From Globisporangium splendens (taxonomy: Eukaryota; Oomycota; Peronosporomycetes; Pythiales; Pythiaceae), in the NCBI GenBank assembly GCA_006386115.1, contig VFIW01000016.1:473301-537300 (forward strand): 64,000 nt of DNA, written 5' to 3'. Below the pieces are notes generated by a model. It did no database searches, was not told where the DNA came from, and saw nothing but the letters and a program-made list of their open reading frames with translations. Of the stretch, positions 1-9,834 are shown in pieces (the stretch's first letter is position 1; every line of letters begins with the position of its first letter). Made by a program: the position numbers and the translations under genes.

Positions 1-2243
1 TATCAGATTCGAATGCGCGAGAGCGATGTACCATTTACAGCAGTTAGCACCCCTAGTGGTATGCTGTGGGAGTGGATGGTGATGCCACAAGGTCTGAAGA
101 ACGCACCAGCAACTTTCAACAGAATGGTCACGAATGTACTTCATCCATTGAGAGAGTTTGCACCGAGCTACTTTGACGACATATTCGTTCATAGTAAGGC
201 CTCGGAAGGGAAGAAAGATGTCGATGTTCATCTTGAACATCTTCGTCAAGTCTTTCAAGTTATGCGTGAGAACAAACTGTACGCTAACTTGAAGAAATGC
301 ATGTTCTTCGCCCCCGAGATCCCTGTACTCGGTAGTTTTGTTGGCAAGAATGGCGTTCGGGTCGATCCTGAGAAGGTCAAGTCTATCGACATTGGCCTAT
401 TCCTCAGAACGTCAAACAGCTACGTCAGTGGCTGGGTTTGGCCAACTATTTGCACAAATACACGCGCAACTATGCAGCGTTAGTGCAACCCCTCACGAGT
501 CTTTTGAAGAAAGATAATGAGTGGGAATGGCCAGAGGAACATCAGGCAGCGTTTGCCGAAGTAAAGAAGAGCTTAAGAGAAGCTCCTGTCCTAGCTCTCG
601 CAGACCATGAGAAGCCGTTCCATGCAGTCTGCGATGCGAGCGACTATGCCATCGGGTGTGCACTGATGCAACACGATGATGAGGGCAAAGAAAGAGTTGT
701 GTCGTATCAGTCACGACAACTCAGGCCCGCAGAGAGGAACTATCCGGTCCATGACAAGGAACTATTGGCCATGAAGTATGCATTGGCAAAGTTCCGAGTC
801 TATTTGCTTGGTGAAAAGCAGTTCGCTATTTACACAGATCACGCATCACTGCGGACAGCTGTAAAGACTCCTCACCTATCGCAAAGAATGGCGAGATGGT
901 TTTCCTTCTTCGCTGAGTACAACTTTGTTGTACATTATAAGCCCGGCAAGTCAAACATTCTTGCCGATGCGCTGTCAAGACGTCCGGATTACGATCCGAA
1001 GAACAAGAGTGACGACACGAACGGAGCGTGCCGACTCTGTGAAGACGTCAACGCGATTGCTACGGGAGTGACAAGCACAGTCCAAGAAGAGATCACTGAG
1101 GGATACAAGCAAGACAAAGCATGCCAAGAACTGATCAAGTATTTCAAGAATCCCTCAGAGAAGGCACTCCAAAACCTCCCACCAAGAGCAAGATCGCGTG
1201 TTCACCGCTACAGCATGCACAATGAGCTGCTGTACTATACGGTTGACGAAGGGGATCCAGCGAGGATCGTTGTCCCCAACGACGAAGGTCTGCGTCATCG
1301 ACTCTTGTACGAGTATCATGACGGTCCTTCGAGTGGCCATCTCGGACGTGAGAAAACGTTTCTCAACTTGTCTCGAGATTATTACTGGCCTCACATGTAC
1401 AAGTGGGTTCGCAAGTATGTGCGTACTTGCGAAGTGTGCCAAAGAGTTAAGCCATCCGGCTCTACTCGGGCCCCACTTCGTTCATTGGCTGTCCCTCAGG
1501 ACAGTTGGAAGTCTGTGAGTATGGATTTCATATTTGGACTTCCAAGAGACAAACACGGACGCAATGGCATCCTTGTGTTTGTGGACCGATTCAGCAAGAT
1601 GGTCCATCTTGCGCCGGTCTCGGATAAGATCTCGGCAGAGATGACTGCGAAAGTCTTTGTAGACGTGGTGTTCCGTCTACATGGTCTGCCCTCGGAGATC
1701 GTATCAGACCGTGACACTCGGTTTACGTCTAGGTTTTGGCGAACTCTGTTTGGCATTTTGGATACAAAACTATCCATGTCAACAGCAGCACACCCAGAGA
1801 CAGACGGCCAAACTGAACGAGTGAATCGTGTCCTTGAAGACGTGTTGCGCAGTTATGCGACGTCTTTCGGAGAGTGGAGTGAGTTTCTCCCTCTCGCAGA
1901 GTTTGCGTTGAACAACTCCACGCATGTCTCGACAGGTCATACCCCGTTCTATGTGAACTACGGACTCCGCCCGAGAGTGCCAGCGTCACTAGTGGGAGAG
2001 GTTTCTACCTTAAGTGGGGGAGAGACTATGGCTAAGGAGCCACAGTCGGATCTGAATGCTGTCACAGAGTTAAAAGCGAATTTTGACTCGATGAAACCTC
2101 TAGACGACATGACAAGTCGTGAGGAACAGCAAGTCGATGACTTTATTGTGAGGAGACAAGCCGTTGTGAGGTTTGTTCGAGACGCAATTGCAAAGGCTCA
2201 GGATCTGCAAAAGGAACAAGCAGACAAGAGCGGAAGGAAGAAC
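1..2243 (+). pseudogene. pol: gypsy pol: reverse transcriptase, RNase H and integrase, frameshifted
   Basis: Two overlapping frames together encode the pol core. The first (1-483) has the end of the RT palm with the FDD catalytic pair (motif SYFDDIFVHS). The second (about 393-2243) has the RT connection, an RNase H (starting HAVCDASDYAIG), the integrase HHCC zinc finger (H..H, then C-x2-C in RTCEVCQ) and the DDE core (MDFIFGLP, SDRDTRFTS, HPETDGQTERVNR). The frames need one base change near 391, where the WPIPQNV motif of RT resumes in the other frame. The frame then stops being element sequence at 2244, where a solo LTR was inserted. This copy cannot make a normal pol protein. It is too short on the left to judge the protease or gag. 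Confidence 0.92.
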
Positions 2244-2852
2244 TGTAAGAGGCTATCCGAGACAGCCTCAAACACAGCACGCACGCTTGCGCTTGAGAGG
2301 AAGGCTTGAGAGGAACTTGGCAAAAATGCAACTGAATTGAAATGAGCTTATGGTTCCTGACACTACATGTAAAACACCACTAGGGCTCCTAGAGGTTTTA
2401 TGCATAAAACCTAAACATGCAGAAATAAAACCTATGAACCTGATGCATAAAAACTTGGGTACACTGAGGTTGAACCCAGGGGATCTTCGAGAAGCTTGAA
2501 CTTGAAGTACCGCGGGGATTCTCTGCGAAGTGATTGGCTACAGCCACTCACTTCAGACGGTAGAGACACGTCGGTCTCATCACCAGTGCAGTTTCCCCAA
2601 GTAGGAACCATCATTCACGTGTCTAGAGTACTGTTGTGCGTAATCACGCCGAATCTCAATGATTGCGAGCGACCAACACTCAACTCAGACACAGATTGTT
2701 CTGACGTCAGACGATGACGTCACCTGTGCATGTGGGGATCACTATTATGTGTTTCGCCCAATATCTTCGCACCCACAATGCACTTCCACAAGGTGGTGTG
2801 TGACACACACAAAGAGCCACCTTGCATGCAATGGCAGCCTTAGCCCATTACA
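2244..2852 (-). repeat. Solo LTR inserted antisense into pol
   Basis: This 609-bp block is a reverse complement of the 3' LTR at 4237-4845 and has the same length. Read on the plus strand it begins TGTAAGAGG and ends CCATTACA, the TG...CA ends of an LTR. It is flanked by a perfect 5-bp duplication AGAAC at 2239-2243 and 2853-2857. By eye there are about eight or nine differences from the 3' LTR, mostly transitions and mostly in the promoter-proximal third. No internal element sequence accompanies it, so it is a solo LTR left by LTR-LTR recombination. The small ORFs inside it also occur in the other LTR and are not genes. Confidence 0.93.
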
Positions 2853-2857
2853 AGAAC

Positions 2858-3835
2858 AAGCAAGTTTATAAGATCAATGATCTTGTATTACTTAGCACGG
2901 CTAATCTACCTGAACACGCAGTGTCTAACTTGGGGAGTTCGAAACTTCTGCCAAGATATATTGGACCGTTCAGGGTAGTTAAATGCAATGGTGATGCCTA
3001 CACACTAGACATTCCTACACGCATGCGACTACACCCTACATTTTATGTGGGTAGACTGAAGCCTTACCTTCCAAGTGGGTCAGCGAACCCTACAGAGCCT
3101 TTGCCAGACGATCAAGTCGATCCTGAAGTCGCTCCACCAGCTCGCGAAGAGTCTGTAACTCATCGTCATGGAGCTTCTTCTCGGCATAAAGGCGCTGAAG
3201 CACATCAAAGGACTCGTCCTTTATTGTCTCCAACGCGAGAAGGCGACTATGATACTCCTTCCGAAGTATCTCAAGAGAAGCCCCTGCCTCTTCCACAGAG
3301 CGCAGTAGACGTTCGTGATACGCATCACGAGCCTTCTCAGCCTTCTGGAGTCGTTCAAGCTCGGCTTGAATCTTCTCGAACCTCTGTTCGAAATGTGACT
3401 CCATTGCCGAACGCTGGGCAAGACCATCGAAGAGCAAGTCGATCTTCGACTCCTGCTCCTTCAACCGGTCTTCGAGGCTTTCGCACCGGTCTTCGAGGCT
3501 TTCGCACCGGTCTTCGAGTACCGCGTTGCGAACTTCAAGAGCCTCGATCTGAGCGCGGTGAGCACTCTTCCACTTCCAGAGTCGCTCAATCGTTTTCGCG
3601 TTCAGCCCCACCTCCTCTGATCTATCATCAGGGAGAGCGTCGTTGGATCGTTGAGTCGATAGTCGATCACGAGGATCGATCGACTCGTCGTCGAGGAGAG
3701 AAGTCGTTGAACCGTCAACGCTTCTACAGAGTACGGTGGCTTGGCTATCCGCCGGACTCGGACACGTGGGAACCTCGAGAGACTCTTCAGTCTGATGTCC
3801 CCGACGTGGTTCACAGCTACGAACAGAGCTTGTAG
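2858..3835 (+). pseudogene. gypsy integrase C-terminal domain and chromodomain
   Basis: This frame is in phase with the upstream integrase once the solo LTR and one AGAAC copy are ignored. It begins with the integrase C-terminal fold (DLVLLSTANL, then RYIGPFRVVK and LHPTFYVGRLKPY). A long Pro/Ser/Arg-rich linker of about 200 residues follows, with no predicted fold. The end is a chromodomain-like module (RRWIVESIVDHE, then FYRVRWLGYPPDSDTWEP). In chromovirus-like elements such a domain guides integration to particular chromatin. The part of the linker at 3464-3518 is made of a 21-bp tandem repeat. From 3090 onwards the whole region is also an open frame on the opposite strand. Confidence 0.85.
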
Positions 3836-4160
3836 TGCTCTCGCGAGCACTAGAACGACGAGAGCCAAGCTCTTTATGGTCGTTCTCGAGCGTGCCTCCT
3901 AGGTTCCCTAGCAAACGCTCGACAAGATTCTCGTTCTCGAGTCGGACAAACGTCTTCCACGACTCGAGCTTCGCTGTGCTGGACTGGCCAGGATCGTCGC
4001 TGCCGGACATCTTGCGCCAGAGGAAGAACAACTCCTTGTAGAACCGACGTCCTCCACGCTTCTTGCGAATAGCGGAGATGTCGTACAAGCCGGGAGTCGT
4101 CCGCTGCCGATTCGGCTCAGGCTGTTCTTCGCGCTTCACTTGGTCGCTTGATCGCTTCAT
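3090..4160 (-). CDS. Antisense ORF overlapping chromodomain: basic N-terminus plus long coiled coil
   Basis: A 356-codon frame runs against the element from an ATG at 4160, about 75 bp inside the 3' LTR. Its N-terminus is basic with nuclear-signal-like clusters (KRSSDQVKREE, RKKRGGRR). The middle is Ser/Arg/Asp-rich, and the last ~130 residues are a strong coiled coil with regular Leu/Glu/Arg heptads (for example LEDRCESLEDRLKEQ). It overlaps the plus-strand frame for 746 bp and continues 325 bp beyond it, where no plus frame exists. Where the plus strand encodes the folded chromodomain, this strand encodes low-complexity sequence. Where this strand encodes the coiled coil, the plus strand encodes the disordered linker. 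I do not recognise the protein; a chance ORF remains possible. Confidence 0.5.
   Translation of the reverse strand: MKRSSDQVKREEQPEPNRQRTTPGLYDISAIRKKRGGRRFYKELFFLWRKMSGSDDPGQSSTAKLESWKTFVRLENENLVERLLGNLGGTLENDHKELGSRRSSARESTTSSVRSCEPRRGHQTEESLEVPTCPSPADSQATVLCRSVDGSTTSLLDDESIDPRDRLSTQRSNDALPDDRSEEVGLNAKTIERLWKWKSAHRAQIEALEVRNAVLEDRCESLEDRCESLEDRLKEQESKIDLLFDGLAQRSAMESHFEQRFEKIQAELERLQKAEKARDAYHERLLRSVEEAGASLEILRKEYHSRLLALETIKDESFDVLQRLYAEKKLHDDELQTLRELVERLQDRLDRLAKAL
3464..3518 (+). repeat. 21-bp tandem repeat, about 2.6 copies
   Basis: The unit ACCGGTCTTCGAGGCTTTCGC occurs at 3464-3484 and 3485-3505, then a partial copy runs to 3518. Because 21 bp is seven codons, it gives a 7-residue repeat on both strands: TGLRGFR in the plus linker and CESLEDR, a coiled-coil heptad, in the antisense frame. 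Confidence 0.9.
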
Positions 4161-4223
4161 GGTCAATTGGAAAGTGAGAGCGGGTGCCTCTTCCGAAAGA
4201 AGTAAAGTCCGTGATGGAACTTT

Positions 4224-4236
4224 AAGGGAGGGATGA
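4224..4236 (+). other. Polypurine tract
   Basis: AAGGGAGGGATGA lies directly against the TG that opens the 3' LTR. This is the expected site and composition for plus-strand DNA priming of a gypsy element, and it fixes the element's orientation as plus. Confidence 0.75.
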
Positions 4237-4845
4237 TGTAATGGGCTAAGACTGCCATTACATGCAAGGTGGCTCTTTGTGTGTGTCACACACCACCTTG
4301 TGGAAGTGCATTGTGGGCGCGAAGATATTGGGTGAAACACATAAAAGTGATCCCCACATGCACAGGTGACGTCATCGTCTGATGTCAGAGCAATCTGTGT
4401 CTGAGTTGAGTGTTGGTCGCTCGCAATCATTGAGATTCGGCGTGATTACGCACAACAGTACTCTAGACACGTGAATGATGGTTCCTACTTGGGGAAACTG
4501 CACTGGTGATGAGACCGACGTGTCTCTACCGTCTGAAGTGAGTGGCTGTAGCCAATCACTTCGCAGAGAATCCCCGCGGTACTTCAAGTTCAAGCTTCTC
4601 GAAGATCCCCTGGGTTCAACCTCAGTGTACCCAAGTTTTTATGCATCAGGTTCATAGGTTTTATTTCTGCATGTTTAGGTTTTATGCATAAAACCTCTAG
4701 GAGCCCTAGTGGTGTTTTACATGTAGTGTCAGGAACCATAAGCTCATTTCAATTCAGTTGCATTTTTGCCAAGTTCCTCTCAAGCCTTCCTCTCAAGCGC
4801 AAGCGTGCGTGCTGTGTTTGAGGCTGTCTCGGATAGCCTCTTTCA
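4237..4845 (+). repeat. 3' LTR of the gypsy element
   Basis: The LTR is 609 bp, begins TGTAATGGGC and ends CTCTTTCA. Its limits follow from the polypurine tract on the left and from the solo LTR of equal length at 2244-2852, whose ends are fixed by a target duplication. The two copies lie in inverted orientation, 1384 bp apart. Confidence 0.92.
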
Positions 4846-5169
4846 CTGAGTTATCTTTAGTTCACTATCTAGCATAGTGAACTTCCGCTTGTTTCAATGT
4901 GGACATAAGTGAATGGCTCTGAATTGGTGTGTTGTTCAATTGGTCTAAAAGCATATAGTTTTAGCCTATGAGAGTCGTGTCTGTGACCGACCTCTAATCA
5001 GAGTAGCTTGGCTGCCTTTGTGTTTCGAGTAAGTGCGGCGAACCTAATGGATCGGCTGCTTTGGTGTTTCTCGTAGCTAGGTACGGAAACTTTAGTCACA
5101 TGTGGACTTAGTCCAATGCCAACAGATTGAGCTGAGTTGCTGCGGTGCAACTTAGCGTGTGACCCCGTT
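4846..5169. other. Spacer between two retroelements, no gene seen
   Basis: About 320 bp lie between the 3' LTR and the decayed gag. On the minus strand they would be the continuation of the gag element, but I see no protease or other pol motif. The gypsy element may have inserted into that older element here. Confidence 0.5.
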
Positions 5170-6341
5170 ACAGGGGACTTGCGTCTCGCGCACCACGATC
5201 GCACCAGACACATGTTCGCCAGTAGAGCGCCCCGCGTCTATTGGTGATTGTCGTTTTTGACTCTTCGCGCTCAATGCGCGAAGAAGTCGTTCGAGGCGTT
5301 TCTCGAACACGAGGAGCGGGCTGCACCGCTCGGTACGCGTAAGAGAAGTGCCCCAGCCTCTGGCAGCGGTGACAACGCTGCTTGTGCTTGTCGACGGTTT
5401 TCTTTCGAACCGTCAAGGCTTGGACCAGTGAGAGATCCATTGGCTCCGCTCCGTTATTACGCGGAGAGGGCTTCGCGTGCCGGAATTGCGCGGCACGGCG
5501 GAGGTTTGCGTGAAGCCGTGCTTACTTCGCGCTGAAGCCTTCTTGCAACTCTAGAGCGATTGCTTGCTCTAGCGTTTCCGGGTGTTCCCGGAATAGGTGG
5601 GTCTTGACAGGACTGGCCATCAAGCCTTTCATGAACGTGGCGCTTGCGTCGCCATGTCGATCGGCTCTGACACAATACTTGATACCAAGTATCGAGCATG
5701 TTGGATATGCGCGTGAAGGCCGCGTCTATCCTGTCAGATCTCAAGGAATTCCGTGCGAGTACGGAATTCCGACCTTGGTGGCTCAATCGCGGCTCGAATG
5801 TCGCTTTTGAATTCCGCAAGCGTGCGGAAGCAGTGGTAGTCGGCCATTCGTCGACCGAATGCCCAGCTCTTCGCTCTCCCAGCGAGCTTGGACATCGTGA
5901 AATCGACCTGTTGCTCTGAGTCATGGATTTGCTCAGAGCGAATCGCGGCGTCGATTTCAACGAACCATCGGAGGAGAGGCTCCTTGTCTCCTCCTCCACA
6001 CTTCGCGACATCAAGCTTTACAGCTTTCTGTCGCGGGGTTGTACCCGCGCAGTAACTGCGCAGGTTGCTTCTCGTCCACGCTCCTCTACCTCCTTCTGCA
6101 GGAACCAAGTCTCCATGAGGCGGTGCTGCTCCGGCTGGCAGGTGGCAAGGATGGCGAAGACGGACTTTTCGCCAACCACCTTCCCCAGTCGTTGCAGGGC
6201 ACTCCACCCGAGATCACTCAAGTGGAGACAATCACCCCGCGTGATTGTCGGGCTCGCGGTTGGCGCGGGATCGACACCCAACATGGTTTCTTCGTCAGCA
6301 TTCATTGCTGACGGCTCTCGCTCTGTGGTTGGACGGACCAC
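5170..6341 (-). pseudogene. gag: Decayed gypsy gag, minus strand
   Basis: Minus-strand fragments in three frames line up as one capsid-type gag. From the N-terminus: a start region (VRPTTEREPSAMNADEE), then a capsid core (KLDVAKCGGGDKEPLLRWFV, then SKLAGRAKSWAFG and FEPPR-like IEPPRSEFRTRTEF), which resembles gag of Phytophthora gypsy elements, and finally a zinc knuckle (CHRCQRLGHFSYAYRA). The knuckle keeps C-x2-C-x4-H, but the last Cys is Tyr. At least two frameshifts separate the parts, so no full gag can be made. The element is a different family from the one at 1-4845, since its neighbouring LTR-like sequence is unrelated. Confidence 0.8.
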
Positions 6342-6355
6342 AAATTGCTACCAGG

Positions 6356-6860
6356 TGCAACGGGATAGCCCATTACACGGCGCACACGTGCGTTGAGGAA
6401 GCGCAGGTGAGAGGAAGGGCACAGCGGTAGCGCTGTGTCCAAAAAGAAGGAAGGGAGATTTGCGCGGCAACGTGCAAAAAGAGAAGTGAATTGAAATCTT
6501 AAGGTTTGAAATGCAAATCTGATGGGTTGTTCCTACGGCGTCTCCGATTGGTAGATAGTCGGGTGTCCAATCCGACTATAATCCAATGAGATTTAACTTT
6601 AAGGGAATGTTCTTATTGGCTAAAAATGCAAGTGGCTACATACAGTGTTCGTGGGTTAACGGGTGGGTTTGGAGAGAGTGTTAGAACCTGTGAGGGTATG
6701 ATCCACACTCTCTGGACCCAAGAACCCATGTAATGGGAAACCCCATTTCACAAGACGAGCAACCATTCAGTGTTTTTAACCACTGTTATAAAAAATTGTT
6801 TGGATCGCTCGTCAATTTTGCAATTTTGGAACTGCAATAAAAGTGTAATTTTGTGTTCAT
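6356..6860 (-). repeat. Probable LTR/leader of the minus-strand gag element
   Basis: Upstream of gag on the minus strand the sequence reads ...CCCGTTGCA then CCTGGTAGCAATTTG. The second part resembles a tRNA primer-binding site following an LTR that ends in CA. The far end is not defined: I see no clear TG start or duplication, so 6860 is a rough limit. There is no similarity to the 609-bp LTR. Confidence 0.35.
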
Positions 6861-8301
6861 TTATGGAAATGGAAATTCATGCACAGCGAGCGACACACAA
6901 TCTCTAATGGCTCGCTGAACTCCAAAACGCACAACTCTCTCAATGTGCGTGGTGTAGTAAGTGTCACAGTGCCATGCTGTTCTCTTTTGCAAAGCGCGGC
7001 ACAAGTAAGTGCCGAAGACCCTCGTGATTGATCGTGCGCATTACCGTGTTCATACGTGCAAATCAAGGCAACCTTATCCATGACGCTGAGGATTTCCCCC
7101 AGTTCGCGCATATTATACTATCAGCTCAGTAGAGTAGACAATGCATCTCTTTGCAGGCTCACAGCAGCCATCAAGTCTCAAGCACGCTTCGTTTCTCCGA
7201 TGACCCTTGTGCTCATGCGACTCTTACAAAATCAGGGCATCTCAATGGCCATCGTTCTCACAAACAATAGGTTTTTGTAGATAGACTGGCATAACTAAAG
7301 ACTTGTCGCGATGTACAAATCGTAATTCTGTAAGAGAGACTCCCACACAGATTACGGTTTGCGCATCGCGACAAGAGTTGCGCTTTTCGCACGAGGTACA
7401 TATCACGACGCTGATTCACATAGGTGAACGAGAATACGTGTCGCAGGGGGTAGTAGAGGCTCAGCAATAAAAAAGAAAGGAGCCACGACATTCCTCACTG
7501 CATACCTACGTGTCATATTCATTCACAAATGCACACGCTGGCGCATTGTCGTTCCCGCTCACGCGCACGCGCGCTTTCTTCCCCTCTTGTGCTGTGTACC
7601 TCCCACTCCTGGTACACCACCGCGTAGGTGACGAGTCGAAGTCGCTAATAAGCTGTGTGTAACCACATCGCACTCTTGGAGGTGCTTGCGCACGCAAAGA
7701 CAACAACAACAAACACCGTGCACACATATCATGGTCGAGTCACGCACACACACGCGGTTCTCTCTCACCTTCTGGTCGCGCTGTGTTTGGCACTCTCTTC
7801 GCTCATTTCTGTTGCTTTGTGCGAACGAGAAAAAAACTACCCACAGTTTTGTGGGCTGGTACAAACTACTTACTGTTGGTAACAACAGTCACCATATTTG
7901 CATCCTGCCCGTCGGCGTAGCATATTACGCCACGTGCGCGCCTGTACGTTGAGTAAACTCTTACCGAAACGCAGCGCGCAGTCGTGAACACGCAATGAGG
8001 AAATACTGAAATGCTGTCATGCCTTTAAAACACATCGAGTGACCAGACTGGTCGTCAGAGTTTTGTCAGATCTGGCGCTCGTACCCTGAACACTGCTGAC
8101 CAAAATGACCAGCCAAAAGCCATGAATCATGAATCAGCAGTACTGAAGCACTTCAAAGTCGAGGCCAAAATCCAAACATTATTATCATCAAGCAGAATAT
8201 CTACTTGGAAGAAAAGAAAACACGCAAAGTACTACACCGTACTCGTGACCAAAAGAACCGATATAGACATCTTCAATGCGATTGGCCAAGGAATCACTTT
8301 C
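6861..8301. other. Gene-free stretch with one hairpin
   Basis: The open frames here are short, overlap on both strands and show no family features. The only structure I see is the inverted repeat at 7302-7375. Confidence 0.6.
7302..7375. other. Hairpin with 25-bp arms and 24-nt loop
   Basis: The left arm at 7302-7326 starts CTTGTCGCGATG. The right arm at 7351-7375 ends CATCGCGACAAG. They pair at 22 of 25 positions around a 24-nt loop. The size fits a small-RNA precursor, a short MITE-like remnant or a terminator-like fold. Nothing in the sequence tells which. Confidence 0.7.
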
Positions 8302-9834
8302 TTACACAGCCGATGGACGACCATCCTCAGCGAGTTTGGCCTCCTCAACTTGAGCATCGCGAGCGTTGCGCTTGCGCTCCAAGAAGGCGTACCACGTTTC
8401 GCGGCCACCCTTCTTGGCGTACCAGAAGATAAGGCCAGCGATGACAATGACACACGCGGCAGCCAGAATCCACCCGAACACTTGTACGCCGGTGCTCGAC
8501 GCAGTGCACATGTACACCAGACCCAGCAGCACGCCTGGAGCGATCAAGAAGAGCACGAGCAAGAAGAGCACCGCCGAGAACGACCACGACGCGCTGAAGA
8601 ACGCCAAGGAGCGAGCCCAGCCCAAGATTGGCTTGCGCGTAATTGGGATCGGGTAGAACAGGAAAATGCCGAACACGTTGAACCAAAAGTGCACCAACGC
8701 GATCGCGACGGAGTCAGCTTTACCCGTCACGAGCGACGCCAACAGAGCCGTACCAGTTGTACCCAAGTTGGCTCCGATCACCAATGGGTACACTTGTTCG
8801 AGCGTGATCACGCCAAGACCGGCGAGCGGAGTCAAAGTGGAGGTCACGACGGTCGACGAGTGCACGCAGAAAGTGATCAACGTGCCGACAAAGATGTTCA
8901 CGTATCCGTTGTAGTTGAGCAGACGAGCCACGATCTTCTTCGTTGGACCCAAGAAGACCTTCGCCAGCATCTTCACCAGACCCAGAAGCGAGCACACCAA
9001 AATCACGAAACCAATGCACACGACGATAGCACCGATGCTGCCGTCACTCATGCTCGAGCCTTTGAAAGCACCCTTGGTCACGAACGACTTGCCAGGAATA
9101 CAAACGGCTTCACCAGTGGCAACCTTGTAAATGGCCGACTTGTTCACAACAAGGAGCTTCTCGGTCAAAGGGTTCACGATGACGTCAACTGGACTCTTGA
9201 ATGCACCACTCTTCGTCTTCGCGTTCGACATCGACCTCGACAGCTCCTCCAACGGGTGGAACAGTACTTCAATAGGGAACATCACAAACACAGACCAGAT
9301 GTTGTACATATCGTGCACCGTCGCGGCAGCCATGGCGCGCTGGAAGCGAGCACGGTCGCCGACCTGGCCGAACGCAACCATGATGCAGGTGACACAGGTG
9401 CCCACATTGGCACCCATGATCACGTACACACCTTGGCGGATAGTCATGCCGCCAGCGCCAACAAGCGCGACGACGATCGATGTGACCGTGCCGGAGCTGT
9501 GCAAAAGAGCCGTCGCCACCGTACCAATCATCAAACCGGCCACGGGGTTGTTCGCAAAGTCGAACGCACCCTTCGTGTCACAGCCCAACGCGAGCGTGAA
9601 GCCATCACCGATGAGTTTCACGGCGACCATGAAGAAGTACAAGGATGCGAGCGACAGCACCGTGTAAATCACACCCGAGCGGATCTTCTCCGCCGTGGTC
9701 TTCTTCTTGTACTCCTCCTCCTCTTCGCCCGCGTCGTCGTCTTGGAGCGCGTGCTTGACGTCGCCACCTGCAACTGGCGACCGGATCGTGTCGTAAGCGG
9801 TGGTTGGCGTTTCTGGCTTGGTAGTCAACGTCAT
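8302..9834 (-). CDS. SLC34-type sodium/phosphate cotransporter
   Basis: The single-exon protein has 510 residues and is predicted to carry Na+ and inorganic phosphate across a membrane. It has the inverted-repeat plan of the Na_Pi_cotrans family: repeat 1 near residues 110-150 (LHSSGTVTSIVVALVGAGG, then GANVGTCVT) and repeat 2 near 322-365 (VHSSTVVTSTLTPLAG, then GANLGTTGTA). Hydrophobic segments fill residues 53-470, with a loop at about 205-262. The N-terminus is acidic (DDDAGEEEEE) and the C-terminus is charged, both probably cytosolic. Animal SLC34 proteins have QSSS in each repeat; here both read HSS, so the Gln is His. The first ATG with a long frame gives the usual length. A long plus-strand frame over the same DNA is its shadow. 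A decayed fragment of this gene lies at 12972-13080. Confidence 0.88.
   Translation of the reverse strand: MTLTTKPETPTTAYDTIRSPVAGGDVKHALQDDDAGEEEEEYKKKTTAEKIRSGVIYTVLSLASLYFFMVAVKLIGDGFTLALGCDTKGAFDFANNPVAGLMIGTVATALLHSSGTVTSIVVALVGAGGMTIRQGVYVIMGANVGTCVTCIMVAFGQVGDRARFQRAMAAATVHDMYNIWSVFVMFPIEVLFHPLEELSRSMSNAKTKSGAFKSPVDVIVNPLTEKLLVVNKSAIYKVATGEAVCIPGKSFVTKGAFKGSSMSDGSIGAIVVCIGFVILVCSLLGLVKMLAKVFLGPTKKIVARLLNYNGYVNIFVGTLITFCVHSSTVVTSTLTPLAGLGVITLEQVYPLVIGANLGTTGTALLASLVTGKADSVAIALVHFWFNVFGIFLFYPIPITRKPILGWARSLAFFSASWSFSAVLFLLVLFLIAPGVLLGLVYMCTASSTGVQVFGWILAAACVIVIAGLIFWYAKKGGRETWYAFLERKRNARDAQVEEAKLAEDGRPSAV

Larger units (their letters stand above)
1..4845 (+). mobile_element. Ty3/gypsy retrotransposon, left end outside window
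   Basis: The order of parts is RT, RNase H, integrase, chromodomain, a polypurine tract and a 609-bp 3' LTR, which is the Ty3/gypsy (Metaviridae-type) pol order. The 5' LTR and gag lie before position 1. The copy is damaged: pol has a one-base frameshift near 391, and a solo LTR of the same family sits backwards in it at 2244-2852. If that LTR and one copy of its target duplication are left out, the integrase frame joins the downstream frame without a shift, so the insertion is secondary. The five bases after the 3' LTR (CTGAG, 4846-4850) are the expected target-site duplication, but the partner copy is out of view. Confidence 0.9.

Noticed and set aside
2432..4657. Small ORFs of 60-73 codons found twice in opposite orientation
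   Set aside because: They are the same sequence in the two inverted LTRs and so reflect repeat identity, not genes.
7655..7952. Overlapping 75-108-codon frames on both strands
   Set aside because: All are of similar length on both strands, with repetitive CA/GT composition and no family feature.
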